Origin: Utricularia gibba
Taxonomy: Eukaryota; Streptophyta; Magnoliopsida; Lamiales; Lentibulariaceae
Direction of reading: 5' to 3'
Assembly (NCBI GenBank): GCA_002189035.1
Contig: CM007992.1
Span: 310,001 to 374,000, forward strand
Length of the DNA stretch: 64,000 bases
Of this stretch, positions 1 to 10,824 are shown in pieces. The notes below the pieces were generated by a model. It searched no databases. It was not told the DNA's origin and saw only the letters and a program-made list of their open reading frames with translations. The translations under genes and the position numbers were made by a program. Each line of letters starts with the position of its first letter. Position 1 is the first letter of the stretch.

Positions 1-64
1 TTTTTCCTTACTGACTTCATTTTTGCATGCTCTTTCCTCTTAATACATATCTGTGAATGAACAG

Positions 65-1523
65 GCATAGATGGACAGGAAGATATGAAGCTCATCTGTG
101 GGACAATACCTGTAAGAAAGAAGGTCAAAGTAGAAAGGGGAGACAAGGTAAAATTCTCCTGGAAACACAATTTTCTCAATCATGCTATGTTTCACTCACT
201 AGCTTCTTTTGCTTCCCTGCTTCGCTGATGACCCTGCTCCAGTTTACTTAGGTAAATTTTCCTTAAGAAATCAGTTTGTACTTCAAAATTTTCGCCTCAG
301 GTTTCGATGAAAACTAACAAATGCAGAGTGTAGGTGGATATGATATGGAGCAAAAAGCAGCTCGGGCTTATGATTTAGCAGCACTCAAGTACTGGGGAGC
401 TTCCACTCACATCAATTTCCCTGTATGTGATTACTGTTCCGCATTCCCTTACTGCCTGTAATTGCAAAAGTCCAATAGTAAAAACTCAATTCAGTTGGAG
501 GATTACCAACAAGAACTGGAAGAAATGAAGAATATGAGCAGACAGGAATACGTTGCTCACTTAAGAAGGTGCTTCTCTTTCCCCAACGTTTCGATTTTCA
601 AACTGTCGTCTTCTTAAATAAAGTTTGGACCTTGTGCAGGAAAAGCAGTGGTTTTTCGAGGGGAGCCTCGATTTACAGAGGAGTTACAAGGTCTTAATGC
701 GATATTAACAATAATAACACAGCTTAGCTTTTGAAGTCTGAGGTTTGTTTCTCTTTTAGCAGACATCATCAGCATGGGCGTTGGCAAGCTAGAATCGGCA
801 GAGTTGCAGGGAACAAAGATCTTTATCTCGGGACCTTCAGTGAGACTTTTAAATACCCAGAAAGAGTGAAATTTTCATCCATTTCTTCTTAGATTTGCTG
901 ATGCTTAAGACATTGTATCAGGTACCCAGGAAGAAGCTGCAGAAGCGTACGACGTAGCTGCGATCAAATTTCGAGGTGTAAACGCTGTTACAAACTTCGA
1001 TATTTCCCGTTACGACGTTGAGCGCATCATGGAGAGCAGTACGCTACTTTCCGGTGAAACTGCGCGCCGCAACAAAGAAGCAATCACATCAAACGAACCC
1101 ATACTCGCGCACCCAAGTTACGCGAACGACAACGTGGATTTCGATCCATCTTCGAAGAGCTGCTACGACTGGCGAATGGGTCTGTATCATCAGAAGCCCA
1201 CCCCAGAGAATTTCAGCATTCCCCCAAATTCTTCACCGGCGATGATGGGTATTGGAGCAATCACCGCCAATCAACAAGGCGTCGACGAATCTGAGGTTAA
1301 ATTTACAGGGTATTTGTCGAATCCCTCATCGTTGGTGTCAAGTTTTGACAGTTCCAGAGAAGAGAGCCCGGATCGGAACAATGAGTATACCTTGGGATTC
1401 GCGATACCGCCGCCGCCGATTGGGCCGCATATTCTGCCGGTTTCGACCACAAGTTCCTGGGTTCCGGCGACGCAGATGAAGCCTCAAATACCGCTTTTTA
1501 CCACATGGGGCGATGGATCGTAG
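65..1523 (+). CDS. AINTEGUMENTA/AIL-type AP2 transcription factor, 5' end outside window
   Basis: Exons read as 65-147, 242-250, 334-422, 495-568, 640-690, 763-839 and 922-1523, stop TAG. Together they encode the end of AP2 repeat 1 ([12 protein letters not shown], then [25 protein letters not shown]), the conserved linker ([17 protein letters not shown]), the whole of AP2 repeat 2 ([20 protein letters not shown] through [15 protein letters not shown]) and about 180 residues of low-complexity C-terminus. The 9-nt exon at 242-250 supplies VYL, a hallmark of double-AP2 genes. The segment after repeat 2 ([20 protein letters not shown]) resembles the ANT/AIL1 branch more than the PLETHORA/BBM branch. 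Family members are nuclear DNA-binding regulators of organ growth and meristem activity. The N-terminus and the first AP2 residues lie left of the window. Family assignment is firm; the ANT versus AIL1 call is inference. Confidence 0.93.
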
Positions 1524-1906
1524 GGCATTTTGCCCTGGGTGCTCAGATGTCTCGGGGTCCCCTTCTGTCAGCAAGCCATGCTACTGTGATCCGCGAGTGA
1601 TTATTACACTATAATTAGGATCACCCTCCTTCATCCTTTGACCTCTTTTCCTGCCTACACTCCTACAGTAGCTGTCTGTTTAAGTTTAGAAATAGGGCCA
1701 GTTGAGTTTGTATTCAGTGAGAGGCTCTGAATATGAAATGGGTACTTGGAGAAGATGGGGATTTTTCGTTGAGCCCCCTGCAACAGGGAAATACAATACA
1801 ATGATACAGCACAAAAAAATGAATCCCACACCTGAACTTCCTTTCCTCCTGCTTCAATTAGAACAGGAAGAAGCATGGTGAACAATAGGTAGATTTTGGA
1901 TCCTTC
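1524..1906. other. Spacer between convergent genes
   Basis: Holds the 3' untranslated regions of the AP2 gene (+) and the kinase-like gene (-), which converge here. No supported coding signal. Confidence 0.5.
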
Positions 1907-3553
1907 TTAGTTTGTGAAGAGTTGGCTTCCAAGAGTAACGGTTGTGGTTCCTTCTCCGATAACCGTTGTCCGGGATATCTCGTTCTCTAGTATCTGTTCC
2001 AGCTCCATAGCCACATTCGCCATTCTTGGCCTCTCTGTACTGGGAAACCGTGTGCATTTCTGCATCATCCTTAAGAGATCCCTCATTCCTTCCTCTGTGA
2101 AGCTGCCGGCCAAACGACTGTCGATGAGATCATCTGCTCGTAGATGGTTTTGTACCTGTAATGAAGCTTTCACGTTGATTTTTTTGATTGAAGACATATA
2201 TGGTTTGGAAATGGACGTACCCACTGAAGAATGCTGTCATTTGATCGGAAGGCATTCTCATCTTTTAGCTCTTCTCCGGAGATGAGCTCCAGAACTAGAA
2301 TACCGAAGCTGTAAACATCGTTTGACACTCGAGGGATGTCGCCAGGGCGCAGCCTGCACAATGCATGGAGATTATGCAGGGGAGGAAAGGATGAGAGAGT
2401 TGGTGAGAGGGAGGTAAGCTTACTCTGGATCCTTGAAGGGGTTGAAAGAACTTGAGGCAGATGAAGAAGATGCATCACTAATTTTCACAATGAGTCTTGA
2501 AACTCCAGCATCTGAAACCTTGGCTATGAAGTTTTCGTCAACCAGAACATTTGCTGTCCTGAAATTCCCATGAACCAATGGAGTATGTAGAGAGTGTAAA
2601 TGGCATAAACCTGTTACAGTAACAGAAAGATTCAGGAGTCAAATCTACAACACTTTCTAGGAAACCTTGAATGAGCAGTAAAATGGTCGAAACCTCTTGC
2701 TGCAGCAACTAAAATGGAGAGCCTTTGCTTGAATTCGAGCTTGATCCTTGAATCTTCATAGAGAAATATCGAAAAGATTAGTAAAAGAAAAAAAAGTGAA
2801 GCTTTCTATATGTTTGGAGGACATGGAAGAGAAGCAAGTGATTGATTACCACTTTCCAAATGATTTTTGATGCTTCCATTAGGTAGAAACTCAAATACTA
2901 GCATCAGCAATCCTCTGTCTTGACAGTAACCAAGAAGTGTAACTAAATTGCTGTGCCGAATTCTCGAAAGACAGCATACCTGAAACCAAAGCAACCCCTT
3001 AAAATCTCAGAAAAATAACCAATATCTGTAGTATGCACTGACTAAGAAGTTGTATCTGTTTTATTGCCTCTTCGATGAACTCCGGTTGATGTTGACCACT
3101 GCGTCGCTTGACGGCAATGATAGTTCCGTCGGAGAGCAATCCTTTAAAAACCGGGCCAAAGGTTCCATGACCAATAAGATTGCTCTCATGGAAGTATCTG
3201 GTTGCTTGCTCCAGTTCTTCAATCCTGAATTTTCTAGCTTCTGGTGAACTGGAAAGAGTAAGAGGTGAACTTGAATAAGGGCCACCACTTCTGCCACTGG
3301 TCATCTCCACTATGACAATCCAACATTAAAGCTAGACAAGCATCAAAGAGCAACAACAAAAATATCAGAACTAAGAGAGGGAGGAATGGGCTTTACCAAC
3401 AGCTGCTGATGGATCTGAAGAACTGGTTTCCGATTCTTTGTTGGAGGATTTCCTGAACCGGTTGTTGAAATACCATATCAAAAAGGCGAAGACCCCCAGT
3501 AGCAATATCGCCAGTACAAGTCCGATTATAACTGCATATGTAGTCTTCTTCAT
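1907..3553 (-). CDS. Membrane-anchored receptor-like (pseudo)kinase
   Basis: A multi-exon minus-strand gene. The chosen start (3553, MKKTTYAVIIGLV) leads straight into one transmembrane helix (AVIIGLVLAILLLGVFAFLI), then a basic stop-transfer patch and a Ser-rich juxtamembrane segment; exon 1 is 3397-3553. Exon 2 begins the kinase domain with a Gly-rich loop (IGHGTFGPVF) and the ATP-binding Lys (IIAVKRR). Later exons give HSNLVTLLGYCQDRGLLMLVFEFLPNGS, the catalytic region near 2480-2600 and the C-lobe (SNDVYSFGILVLELISGEE). The catalytic loop reads VHGNFRTANVLVDENF: HGN replaces HRD, so the proton-accepting Asp is missing, and the DFG motif reads DAG. The Asn of the loop and the Asp of DAG are kept. 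It is therefore probably catalytically weak or dead, acting as a membrane scaffold or ligand-independent regulator (inference). There is no extracellular domain unless an unseen 5' exon exists. Confidence 0.8.
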
Positions 3554-6424
3554 TGTTGTCTTGAGCAGATCTGGAAATCAATCCTGTGGCATAGAGAATG
3601 AAACGTATGCTGCTTTTTTAGCAGAAACAGTGGCATGAGCGCGAAATGCATAGTTCAAGCATTGAGGAACTGCTTGCTAATTAGGATGCCTTTGGTTGAT
3701 GGAAGTAATACTTGTGGTAGCTTTCTTTTGTGGCAGAATCCTGAGCTTCTAGTATTTAGGAAAAAACTTTCTCGGCCATTGCCAATGGCGGTCTGAAGCA
3801 TCAAACTTGAGATTTGGGGAAACAGGAAGTTATTGAAGAGAAATGCTGCCAATATATATTGCTGGACAACTCAAAAGTTTTGACACTGTACCCCACGCTG
3901 CTGTCCTGTCCAAAACATTCAATCTAGACCAAGGAAAAAACCTCTGAATCCTCTCACCATTGAATGCAATTCTTACAGCACTTATTGAAAAAAAAACTAT
4001 GAAATAAATAACATATTTGAGGGATTCTTGCATCCGAATGAAACAACAAAGAACTGTTTTTCACATTATTGCTCAGCTAGGCCTCATCAATCCCATTTGC
4101 CCTTTCCATGATTTCTACTTTAAGAGAGAAAGGGAAGTGAGACAAGTTAAACTGTAACAAGGCATCTGTATAAGAAGATGAACGTACACATGAAGTCAAG
4201 GTCATTGATGAACTTCCATAATCTCCAGCATGTATGCATTTCCAAGAAAAGTGAAACCTCCATGTTGAAAGGGCAATTGTGAAAACATCCCAAAGGAGAG
4301 TTCTGATGTAATTCTGCATCAGTTGCAACTTCCAGTGCCCAAAACTTTCCATTTCTCGGGAATATGAAAGTCAGAATTTTGCGGCCATTTGGAAAGAGGG
4401 ACAACTCAGAACACTTGATAGGATAATTATTGCACAAAATCCAACGTAAGAATAGTTTAACTCATTTATCAGGACGTGATTCCCCCGCTTCTATCTCTGT
4501 CCATTTCCATCATTTCACACCACAACCTCTTTTTTCTCGCTTGAGTTCTGTCGCTGTGCTGGAAAGAACAGACCCAGTTACCATTTTTAATGAATAGGAT
4601 GAGAGACAGTTCTTCTAGAGAGAGGATGACAGCTGAGGCAAGAAAGCGATAACTGCACCAGGCCGTGCAAGTTTCCAGCTTCTCTTCTTTTGTTTGCTTT
4701 TGTCCATAGAAAGTTGGTATTCCCTGCAAATCAGAGCCCCCTGTTTTTCACCTACTAACAATCTTCCTTCCAATTCCTTTCCCTGTAGGACAGCCTCGCC
4801 TAGCATTCAAAAACAACTGTCTTCTCCTCTCATGACCAGATGAGAATGCAACACAAAATTAAAGATTTTAGTCTAGAAGAAACTATGTGAAAATCTAGAC
4901 AAGAAAGATTTTATGTTTACTGTGTCCAAGATAATAGAAACTTAGGTATTCCACATTATCTCTGCCTGTAGTATGCACAGAAAACCTCCAAATAAGAAAA
5001 CTGTAGTCCATCAAATTATGAGCCATAGACAAGCTTCAAGTGGGCTTGTAAAAAAAAAGGTTCTTCGTGTAACACCACTCAAGGCACATATGTTCCTCTA
5101 TTTGCAGATCTTCCTGTGGGAAAGATATTCTCTCTGCGTTGCTGATTTGTAACTTGGCCCTGCAGAAGAGGTTAATCAGGTGGTCCTCAAGACGCGTACA
5201 ATTCTTTTACTTTGTCATCCCCACATGCAAACAGCAAACCAAAAAGAACTCTTTCCGGTTAGAGGTTCCCTTTCCAACCTTGGAATTTCAACAACAAAAT
5301 TTAACTGGTATGAACACACACCCTTTACACACAAAAAGTTGATTTCAAAGAGTTTCCATGTTGCAAGATATATCGTTTTGCCGGAGTAAGATGGGGAAAA
5401 ATAGCACATTATTCCTCTTCCTAGTGGTGGTCACTAAAGGGACATTCTTTATACTGAAACATCACCCCACCAGCAGACACTTATCAAAGAATCTCTGCCC
5501 CGCGCGGTGAACAGTGTATCCACACAAGGCTTTCATGTGAATAAAAAGGTATACTTCTTGTCATCAGGCAACTAGTTGCATTTACAGATCTGTCTTCTTG
5601 TTTTTCCAACTCTGCATAAAGAAAAAACATATATACCACGGCACAAGTATGGTGAATTCGATTCTGCTTGATTGGATTCACTAATGAAATTCATTTATGT
5701 GCGACAGAAGGGCCTTAACCTGCAGTTGCTACAAATTTCTTAAATTTTTCTACATAGCTGAAATCCAACACTTGATTTCAACAGAAATGACTTGAATTTG
5801 GTCTTTGGAACGCGTGCTCCACTCATACTGTAACGTCTTTTTCATCTGGGCACTGCCCAGAAGGAGAAAGAAAGCAAGTGATCTGTCAAACTGACTCCAC
5901 TGCCAATTTGTAATTTAACATGGGTGGGGTGATGGGGTGGGGGTAGACAGGAATAATCAAGATATTGTGAACTCAAATCTAATCATGTGGAGTACATAAT
6001 GTATTTTTTTTATGCAAACTAAAACAAAGTAGAAACGACCAAACTCTCACCAACTGACCTTCGGAAAGAACGTTGCATTGGGAAGGCTCTCTTAGCACTT
6101 TCTAAAGCTTCTCTATTGCAAAAGAATGATTTGCTCTTTTTTCCCCAGTAAGCGGTCATTTCTCCACTCTGCACTCCGCACCAATTCTGCCTAAACAAGA
6201 CCAGAAATCCGAGTCGCAAAGTGGGGCATTCGCACTCGATATTCTCCATCGGAAAATACACCCCGCCCACGAGACGACCACTGGTCCCGGCAAGACCTCG
6301 ACCACCGGAAAAACCACTCGGACAGCATTTCCCGGTGACCAAATCCACCACCCCAGACGACCGAAGACGACAGGGGCGATCCTAAACGGGTCGGTTACCG
6401 TTCATGGGCTGCACTGAAAGTGGG

Positions 6425-6530
6425 CCCTCACGTTCCCATCCATTCCGACTTCGTAGCCCATTGGGCCTGATCATATGCAAATATATAACCCCCTCTCTCT
6501 CTCCCTCTCTCTCTCTCTCTTCGCAGAATA
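6425..6530 (+). promoter_or_regulatory. Promoter-like block: GGCCCA/GGGCC motifs, TATA, CT tract
   Basis: On the + strand there is GTGGGCCC at 6420-6427, GCCCATTGGGCC at 6457-6468, a TATA-like ATATATAA at about 6479-6486, then a long CT tract (6490-6522) resembling a plant Y-patch around a transcription start. No protein-coding gene follows on the + strand before the glutaredoxin gene on the opposite strand. This may drive a non-coding transcript or be a relic promoter. Confidence 0.35.
6489..6522. repeat. CT dinucleotide microsatellite
   Basis: Nearly pure (CT)n run interrupted by CCC, directly downstream of a TATA-like element. Confidence 0.85.
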
Positions 6531-6839
6531 CTGATGATTGCAGTGTCCAACAAAAGCTCATAAAGTTGGTGCCCTTTTCTGGATTCTCGAGGGGAGCGAG
6601 TGAGTTGAGGGATGCTCACGTGGGAATCTCACTGGAATTTGGACAACTTTGTCCCATAAAAATGAGATGACTCGACTGGTACAACGTCTGCTGTGAATGG
6701 AAATCGATCATACCAAGAAGATGAAGCTTGCGGTTATTTCTTCTAGAAAAAAAAACATTACAATCTCTCAAAGCATAACTTGCCCCTAACAACAACAACA
6801 ACAGCTTCTCCTGTTCAGCTGCAATCGGAACAACTCCAC

Positions 6840-7139
6840 TCAAAGCCAAAGAGCGCCGGCTTTCTTCAGCATGCGTTTCAGGTCTCCCTTGAGGTGAAGG
6901 TTCAAGATCTCATCCGAACCTCCGGCGAACTTCCCACCAATGTAGACCGCCGGCACGGCAGTGTCGGAGCCGAGGAGCTGCTCGATCTCCCGGCCACGTG
7001 GGATCTCGTCCAGCTCGTAGATCGTGGGGTTGACCCCGAAATCACTGAAGAGTGTCTTGATCGTGTGGCTCATACAGCATGAGGTTTTGCTGAAAATCAC
7101 CACTGGCTTTTCGGCCACCATCCTGTTGACTCTCTCCAT
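6840..7139 (-). CDS. CC-type (class III, ROXY-like) glutaredoxin
   Basis: An intronless 99-residue protein, the typical length for this plant-specific class. It has a thioredoxin fold with active site CCMS at residues 21-24 (KTSCCMSH), the GSH-binding segment [10 protein letters not shown] with its cis-Pro, and FAGGSDEI. It ends in ALWL, the C-terminal motif that CC-type glutaredoxins use to bind TGA bZIP factors and TOPLESS-type co-repressors. The CCMS variant makes it monothiol-like (GRXS2/S3-S8 group). Members act in cytosol and nucleus in nitrate, hormone and flower-development signalling rather than as general reductants. It starts at 7139, about 60 bp downstream of a TATA box on the minus strand. 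Assignment is firm; the exact ortholog is not. Confidence 0.96.
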   Translation of the reverse strand: MERVNRMVAEKPVVIFSKTSCCMSHTIKTLFSDFGVNPTIYELDEIPRGREIEQLLGSDTAVPAVYIGGKFAGGSDEILNLHLKGDLKRMLKKAGALWL

Positions 7140-7197
7140 GGATGCTTCCCGTCTTGTGCTTGGTGTGTGAGGGGAAATGAGAAGCGCTCAATGTGGT

Positions 7198-7204
7198 TTT
7201 TATA
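7198..7204 (-). promoter_or_regulatory. TATA box of the glutaredoxin gene
   Basis: Reads TATAAAA on the minus strand, 59-65 bp upstream of the glutaredoxin ATG, consistent with a short leader. Confidence 0.65.
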
Positions 7205-7578
7205 GTGATGCTGCTGAGGACAGAAGGTGTTTGTGATCAATCACAGACAGCAGGAAGGATATACGACAGTGGCTTGCCCTCTCTGTAGCGCACCGACGCC
7301 TTCTGGATTTTGATTCGGATATGATTCGAGCCATGCGGGCAACTAGGTGCTCTCAACACAGAGAAGCCATGTGTTGCAGCATCATTCCCTGCCATGTCTG
7401 CTGCTGCAAGCTTCTCGGGTCACCTTAAGCGCAAACCATGAGGGGCCTGTGCGTGTTTGGTTCTTAAAAAAAGCATCTTTGTTGCCAGAATTACGTGAGA
7501 TGGACGATCAGAACAATAACAACTAAGAGGATGAAGCTCCCGAAGGCGAATCTCTGCGTACGAAAAGAAAAGCAGGCA

Positions 7579-7629
7579 GATACGGACACGTCGTGTCTGG
7601 GATACGGACACGTCGTGTCTGGGATACGG
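7579..7629. repeat. 22-bp tandem repeat, 2.3 copies, each with an inverted core
   Basis: Two exact 22-bp units (7579-7600 and 7601-7622) are followed by 7 bp of a third. Each unit contains the inverted repeat GACACG-T-CGTGTC with an ACGT core. It lies about 450 bp upstream of the glutaredoxin ATG. Confidence 0.9.
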
Positions 7630-7779
7630 GCTCATCATAATGCGCATGATAACGATGAGAGTGCAGCAACTCGAATTTGGCTTGCGATCCACTGCTTTTT
7701 CATTTCGCTGCTTTATTCATTACTCGACTCCATCCCTTTCTAAGAAAGCTCGACTAGATGGTATGTATGAAGTTCAATA

Positions 7780-8000
7780 ATATGAATCATATTACGAAAA
7801 ATTAAATTAAATTCATTATTAGTAATTTACAATTTATTATATATTCAAAAAAATAAATATTTTGATATCATGTTGAAATTATGAATTCAATGAATCGAGT
7901 GAAAATATATGAAATTTAAATACATAATAAATGTGAATTATATTACAAAAGATTAAAATCAATCAATTATTAATAATATTTAATTTTTTTATATACTTTA
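7780..8000. repeat. AT-rich dispersed repeat, two diverged copies
   Basis: Related strings near 7785-7860 and 7917-8000 (for example GTGAATTATATTAC, followed by ATTAAA and TTATTA blocks) recur near 9447-9545 as GCGAATTATATTA. They could be remnants of a small non-autonomous element. No clean terminal inverted repeats or target-site duplications were identified. Confidence 0.35.
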
Positions 8001-8761
8001 TTATTTTATTTTTAAATTTCGATATTAGATTATTTGTTTTAATAGTACCCACCCACAACATCTGATACACATCAACACTCGGAAATGATTGAGCATCAGC
8101 CGGAACATTTGGGACCAACTGGTTCAGCTGATTTGAGGGCAAGAATGAATGCGGCATGAGCGCATGGAGGTGCTCCGAGGATCGCAAGCGAACGACCGGC
8201 GAGTGGATGAGCAACACCAACGGAAAGCACCGCAGAGAAAAAAAGAAGGAATATGCCAATCCACTCACATCCAGCGCCCAAGAGAAATCTTCCTTGCCAA
8301 GTTGACTGCTCTTTATGCCTCCTAGCATTTCAACACCAACCCCACCCCCCTCAAAAAAAAAAAAAAAGATTTATAATGAGGATGAGCATTGACTTTGCAT
8401 TAGAAATATATATTTTTTTAATTTTTTGAAGATAAAAAAACTAAAAGTAAGTAATTGTATATTTTTATAATATTGATATCTCAAAAATTACTTTTTTTTT
8501 TTTATCAACATTCGAATTGTTTGAATCATTTTTTATTTCCTTAAATTCTAAACAATTGAGAATGAAACATGTGAAATGATGTTTATAAGCGAAAAAAATA
8601 CTTTCGCATAAAAAGTATTTTGAAAAGAGATCTTATGTCACTGGCATCAATTGGGAGGTGGTATGGTTGATCACGAATTTAGAGTTTAGGATTTAGGATA
8701 GTATAAGGATAGGATGGAATGAATAGGGTGGCGGCATGAAAATATATAATATTGGGAGGGA

Positions 8762-8782
8762 GGGATGGATGGATGGATGGAG
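8762..8782. repeat. GGAT microsatellite
   Basis: Tandem GGAT units in a purine-rich stretch. Confidence 0.8.
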
Positions 8783-10021
8783 AAGCAATGGGGATTTGCG
8801 TAGTGCGACTGGATTTGAAGGGTGGGCGCACTTTGGGAAGAATCGATATCCGGAAAACAAGATACGTGACTGTGGATGGAAAGTGACGAACTGGGAGGAA
8901 TTCTACGCCCTCCCCTGGAGCACAAAGGCATCACGCTTCACGCTTTGAATCCCACGCACACCGCCTTTTCAACGCTCTTTTTCGCCCTTTTTGTTTCTGA
9001 GGCTGATAGTACGATGATGGGAATCAGGGACTTCCGCCAGCCCAGCCCAGAGTGCCAAACACCCACCCCGCCGGATTCAGAGATGAAACTACTTCTAAAT
9101 TTAAAACCAGCAGTGGTTTTGGTTTGACTAAGGGCGGCATTTTGGAATCTGATAACAAGGAAGTTGCTGCTACGCTTCTAAGTCGATAGGTTTTTGGGTG
9201 GGTTTGCACCTTCCCTGTGCGTAGTCATTTTTGGGTTTAGGGGACTTCCAAAATTCAACTCGATCTAATAAATTAAAATCTTAGGTACACGTGAAACCTA
9301 ACTTATTTTAAAATCCATCAAAGTTATTATGTTGATTTTTCATGTAAACTAGTTGAAATGGTTTTCAATCATAAATCGTAAATACTAAACTAATTGAAAT
9401 GTCTTTTAAATAATAATGTTGTATTGTCAATCTCCTTATTCAATATTAAATACATTAGAAATGCGAATTATATTAAAAAAATATTAAATTCAATTGATTA
9501 CTATTAATTTATAATTTTATATATTTAATTATTTTAATTTATTTTTTAATATAAAAGAGGAGCATTCTGATAATGCACACAAGGAGAAGCATAGAAATAG
9601 CATGAGTCCCGAAACAAGACTGACCATGAAGCGATCACATTCTTTCCCTGTTCTGGCCATACTGGATCTTCAATTAAAAATCTAATATTCTTAAAAATAA
9701 AATAACTGATTATAATTACTAAATTTAAATAATAATTATCAGACACATTTTTTTAAAATATTTAACGATCTAATTATCTATTTATATTATATATCAGTTT
9801 ATATCATTTGATACATTGGTTTTTTGTATTCATATATAATGATAACTCATAAATTATATTTATTTAATAATTTTGATGTAAAGTATTTGGAAATATTAAT
9901 AAAATATTGATTGAATGAATTTAATAATTTTGGAAATTTAGTTGAAATTTAAAATCTTGTTACGTTAATAATAAGTGATATTTTTCTAGTAATCGATTTA
10001 TTTAAATGAGATACAAATTTC

Positions 10022-10824
10022 TCACTTTAGGTTTTCCTCAGACTCAGGCATGGTGGATGCAACAAGGACAAGATCCTCGGGCTGGGATGGTTTCTCTTCT
10101 TCGTCAGGGGAATGCTTCTCTTCAACAGAGGCTTCCACCTCTGCAACTTCGTCCTTCATCGGAATTACTCCTCCAAGCACTACAAAAACACACTGGCGTA
10201 AACCAGAGCCCCTATTCTTGAATTCAAGAAAACATCACCAACCTTCATTTTGTGCATTCGGGTTCCCTGCTGTTGTTTCTTCTGCTTTCTCTGCAGATTT
10301 GCTTTCTTGAATTGAAGATGAAGCAGATTCGTCATTGTTTACGATTGCCTTGTCTTGTTCTTGTTGAAGACCCTCAGCCGCATGTTTCTCTTCATCAGCT
10401 TCTTCTGTAGGTACCGATGAAACACCTTTTTAAACATTGACGCAAACCTTACGACGAATAGAAAGATGGGAAGAAATCATCGATCACCTCCATTTGCATC
10501 TGCATTGCCATTTTCTTCTGTTTTCTCCTCCGTTTCTTTTATTATCTCTTCTTGTTGTTGTTCAGGGATCGGGATTTCTTCAGTTTTGATCGATTTCTTG
10601 TCCTTCGAAACTACAATTCCATAGTCATTTTCGTCCATTTTTCTGGTTCCAATTCCTTCATCTTTCTTGCGATTTCCCCTTTCTTCGATCATGGGTTGGG
10701 TTCCATCCGAATTCACATTCTCACGACCTTTGGAATTGTCTTTAAAGCTTCTGCCTCTGCTCTTGCTCGGGGTGAGAACGTTCTTTGTGTTGACAGCATG
10801 TTTGGATTCCCCACAACCCATTCG
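10022..10824 (-). CDS. Acidic protein with putative N-myristoylation/palmitoylation signal
   Basis: Three minus-strand exons (about 10496-10824, then about 10240-10430, then about 10022-10182) give a protein of roughly 220 residues. The chosen start at 10824 gives MGCGESKHAV: Gly2 plus Cys3 is the classic dual-acylation signal and Ser6 fits the myristoylation consensus. An ATG 18 codons upstream would mask it. The rest is hydrophilic and disordered-looking: Lys/Arg/Ser-rich to about residue 40, then strongly Glu/Asp/Lys-rich (KTEEIPIPEQQQEE, TEEADEEKHAAE, EEEKPSQPEDL), ending PESEENLK. No catalytic domain is visible. Similar small acidic MGC-x-ES plant proteins have no established function. 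A plasma-membrane-attached scaffold or calcium-buffering role would be speculation. Confidence 0.72.

Larger units (their letters stand above)
3554..6839. other. Long spacer without a supported protein gene
   Basis: About 3.3 kb. Short minus-strand open frames (4077-4437, 4469-4806, 6019-6351) have no recognisable domain and no convincing splice pattern. It probably includes the 5' leader and promoter of the kinase-like gene. A promoter-like block lies at 6430-6530 (separate entry). Confidence 0.4.
7140..10021. other. AT-rich spacer with dispersed repeats
   Basis: Contains the glutaredoxin promoter, a 22-bp tandem repeat (7579-7629), AT-rich diverged repeat copies (about 7780-8000 and 9440-9550) and a GGAT microsatellite near 8762-8782. 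A short open frame with a leader-like N-terminus at 8096-8281 (-) is unsupported by homology. No protein gene can be defended. Confidence 0.4.

Noticed and set aside
4077-4806. Minus-strand open frames between the kinase-like gene and the glutaredoxin
   Set aside because: Short, overlapping, no domain, no convincing exon chain.
6019-6351. Minus-strand 110-codon frame rich in Gly
   Set aside because: No family resemblance; not preceded by a clear promoter; probably chance.
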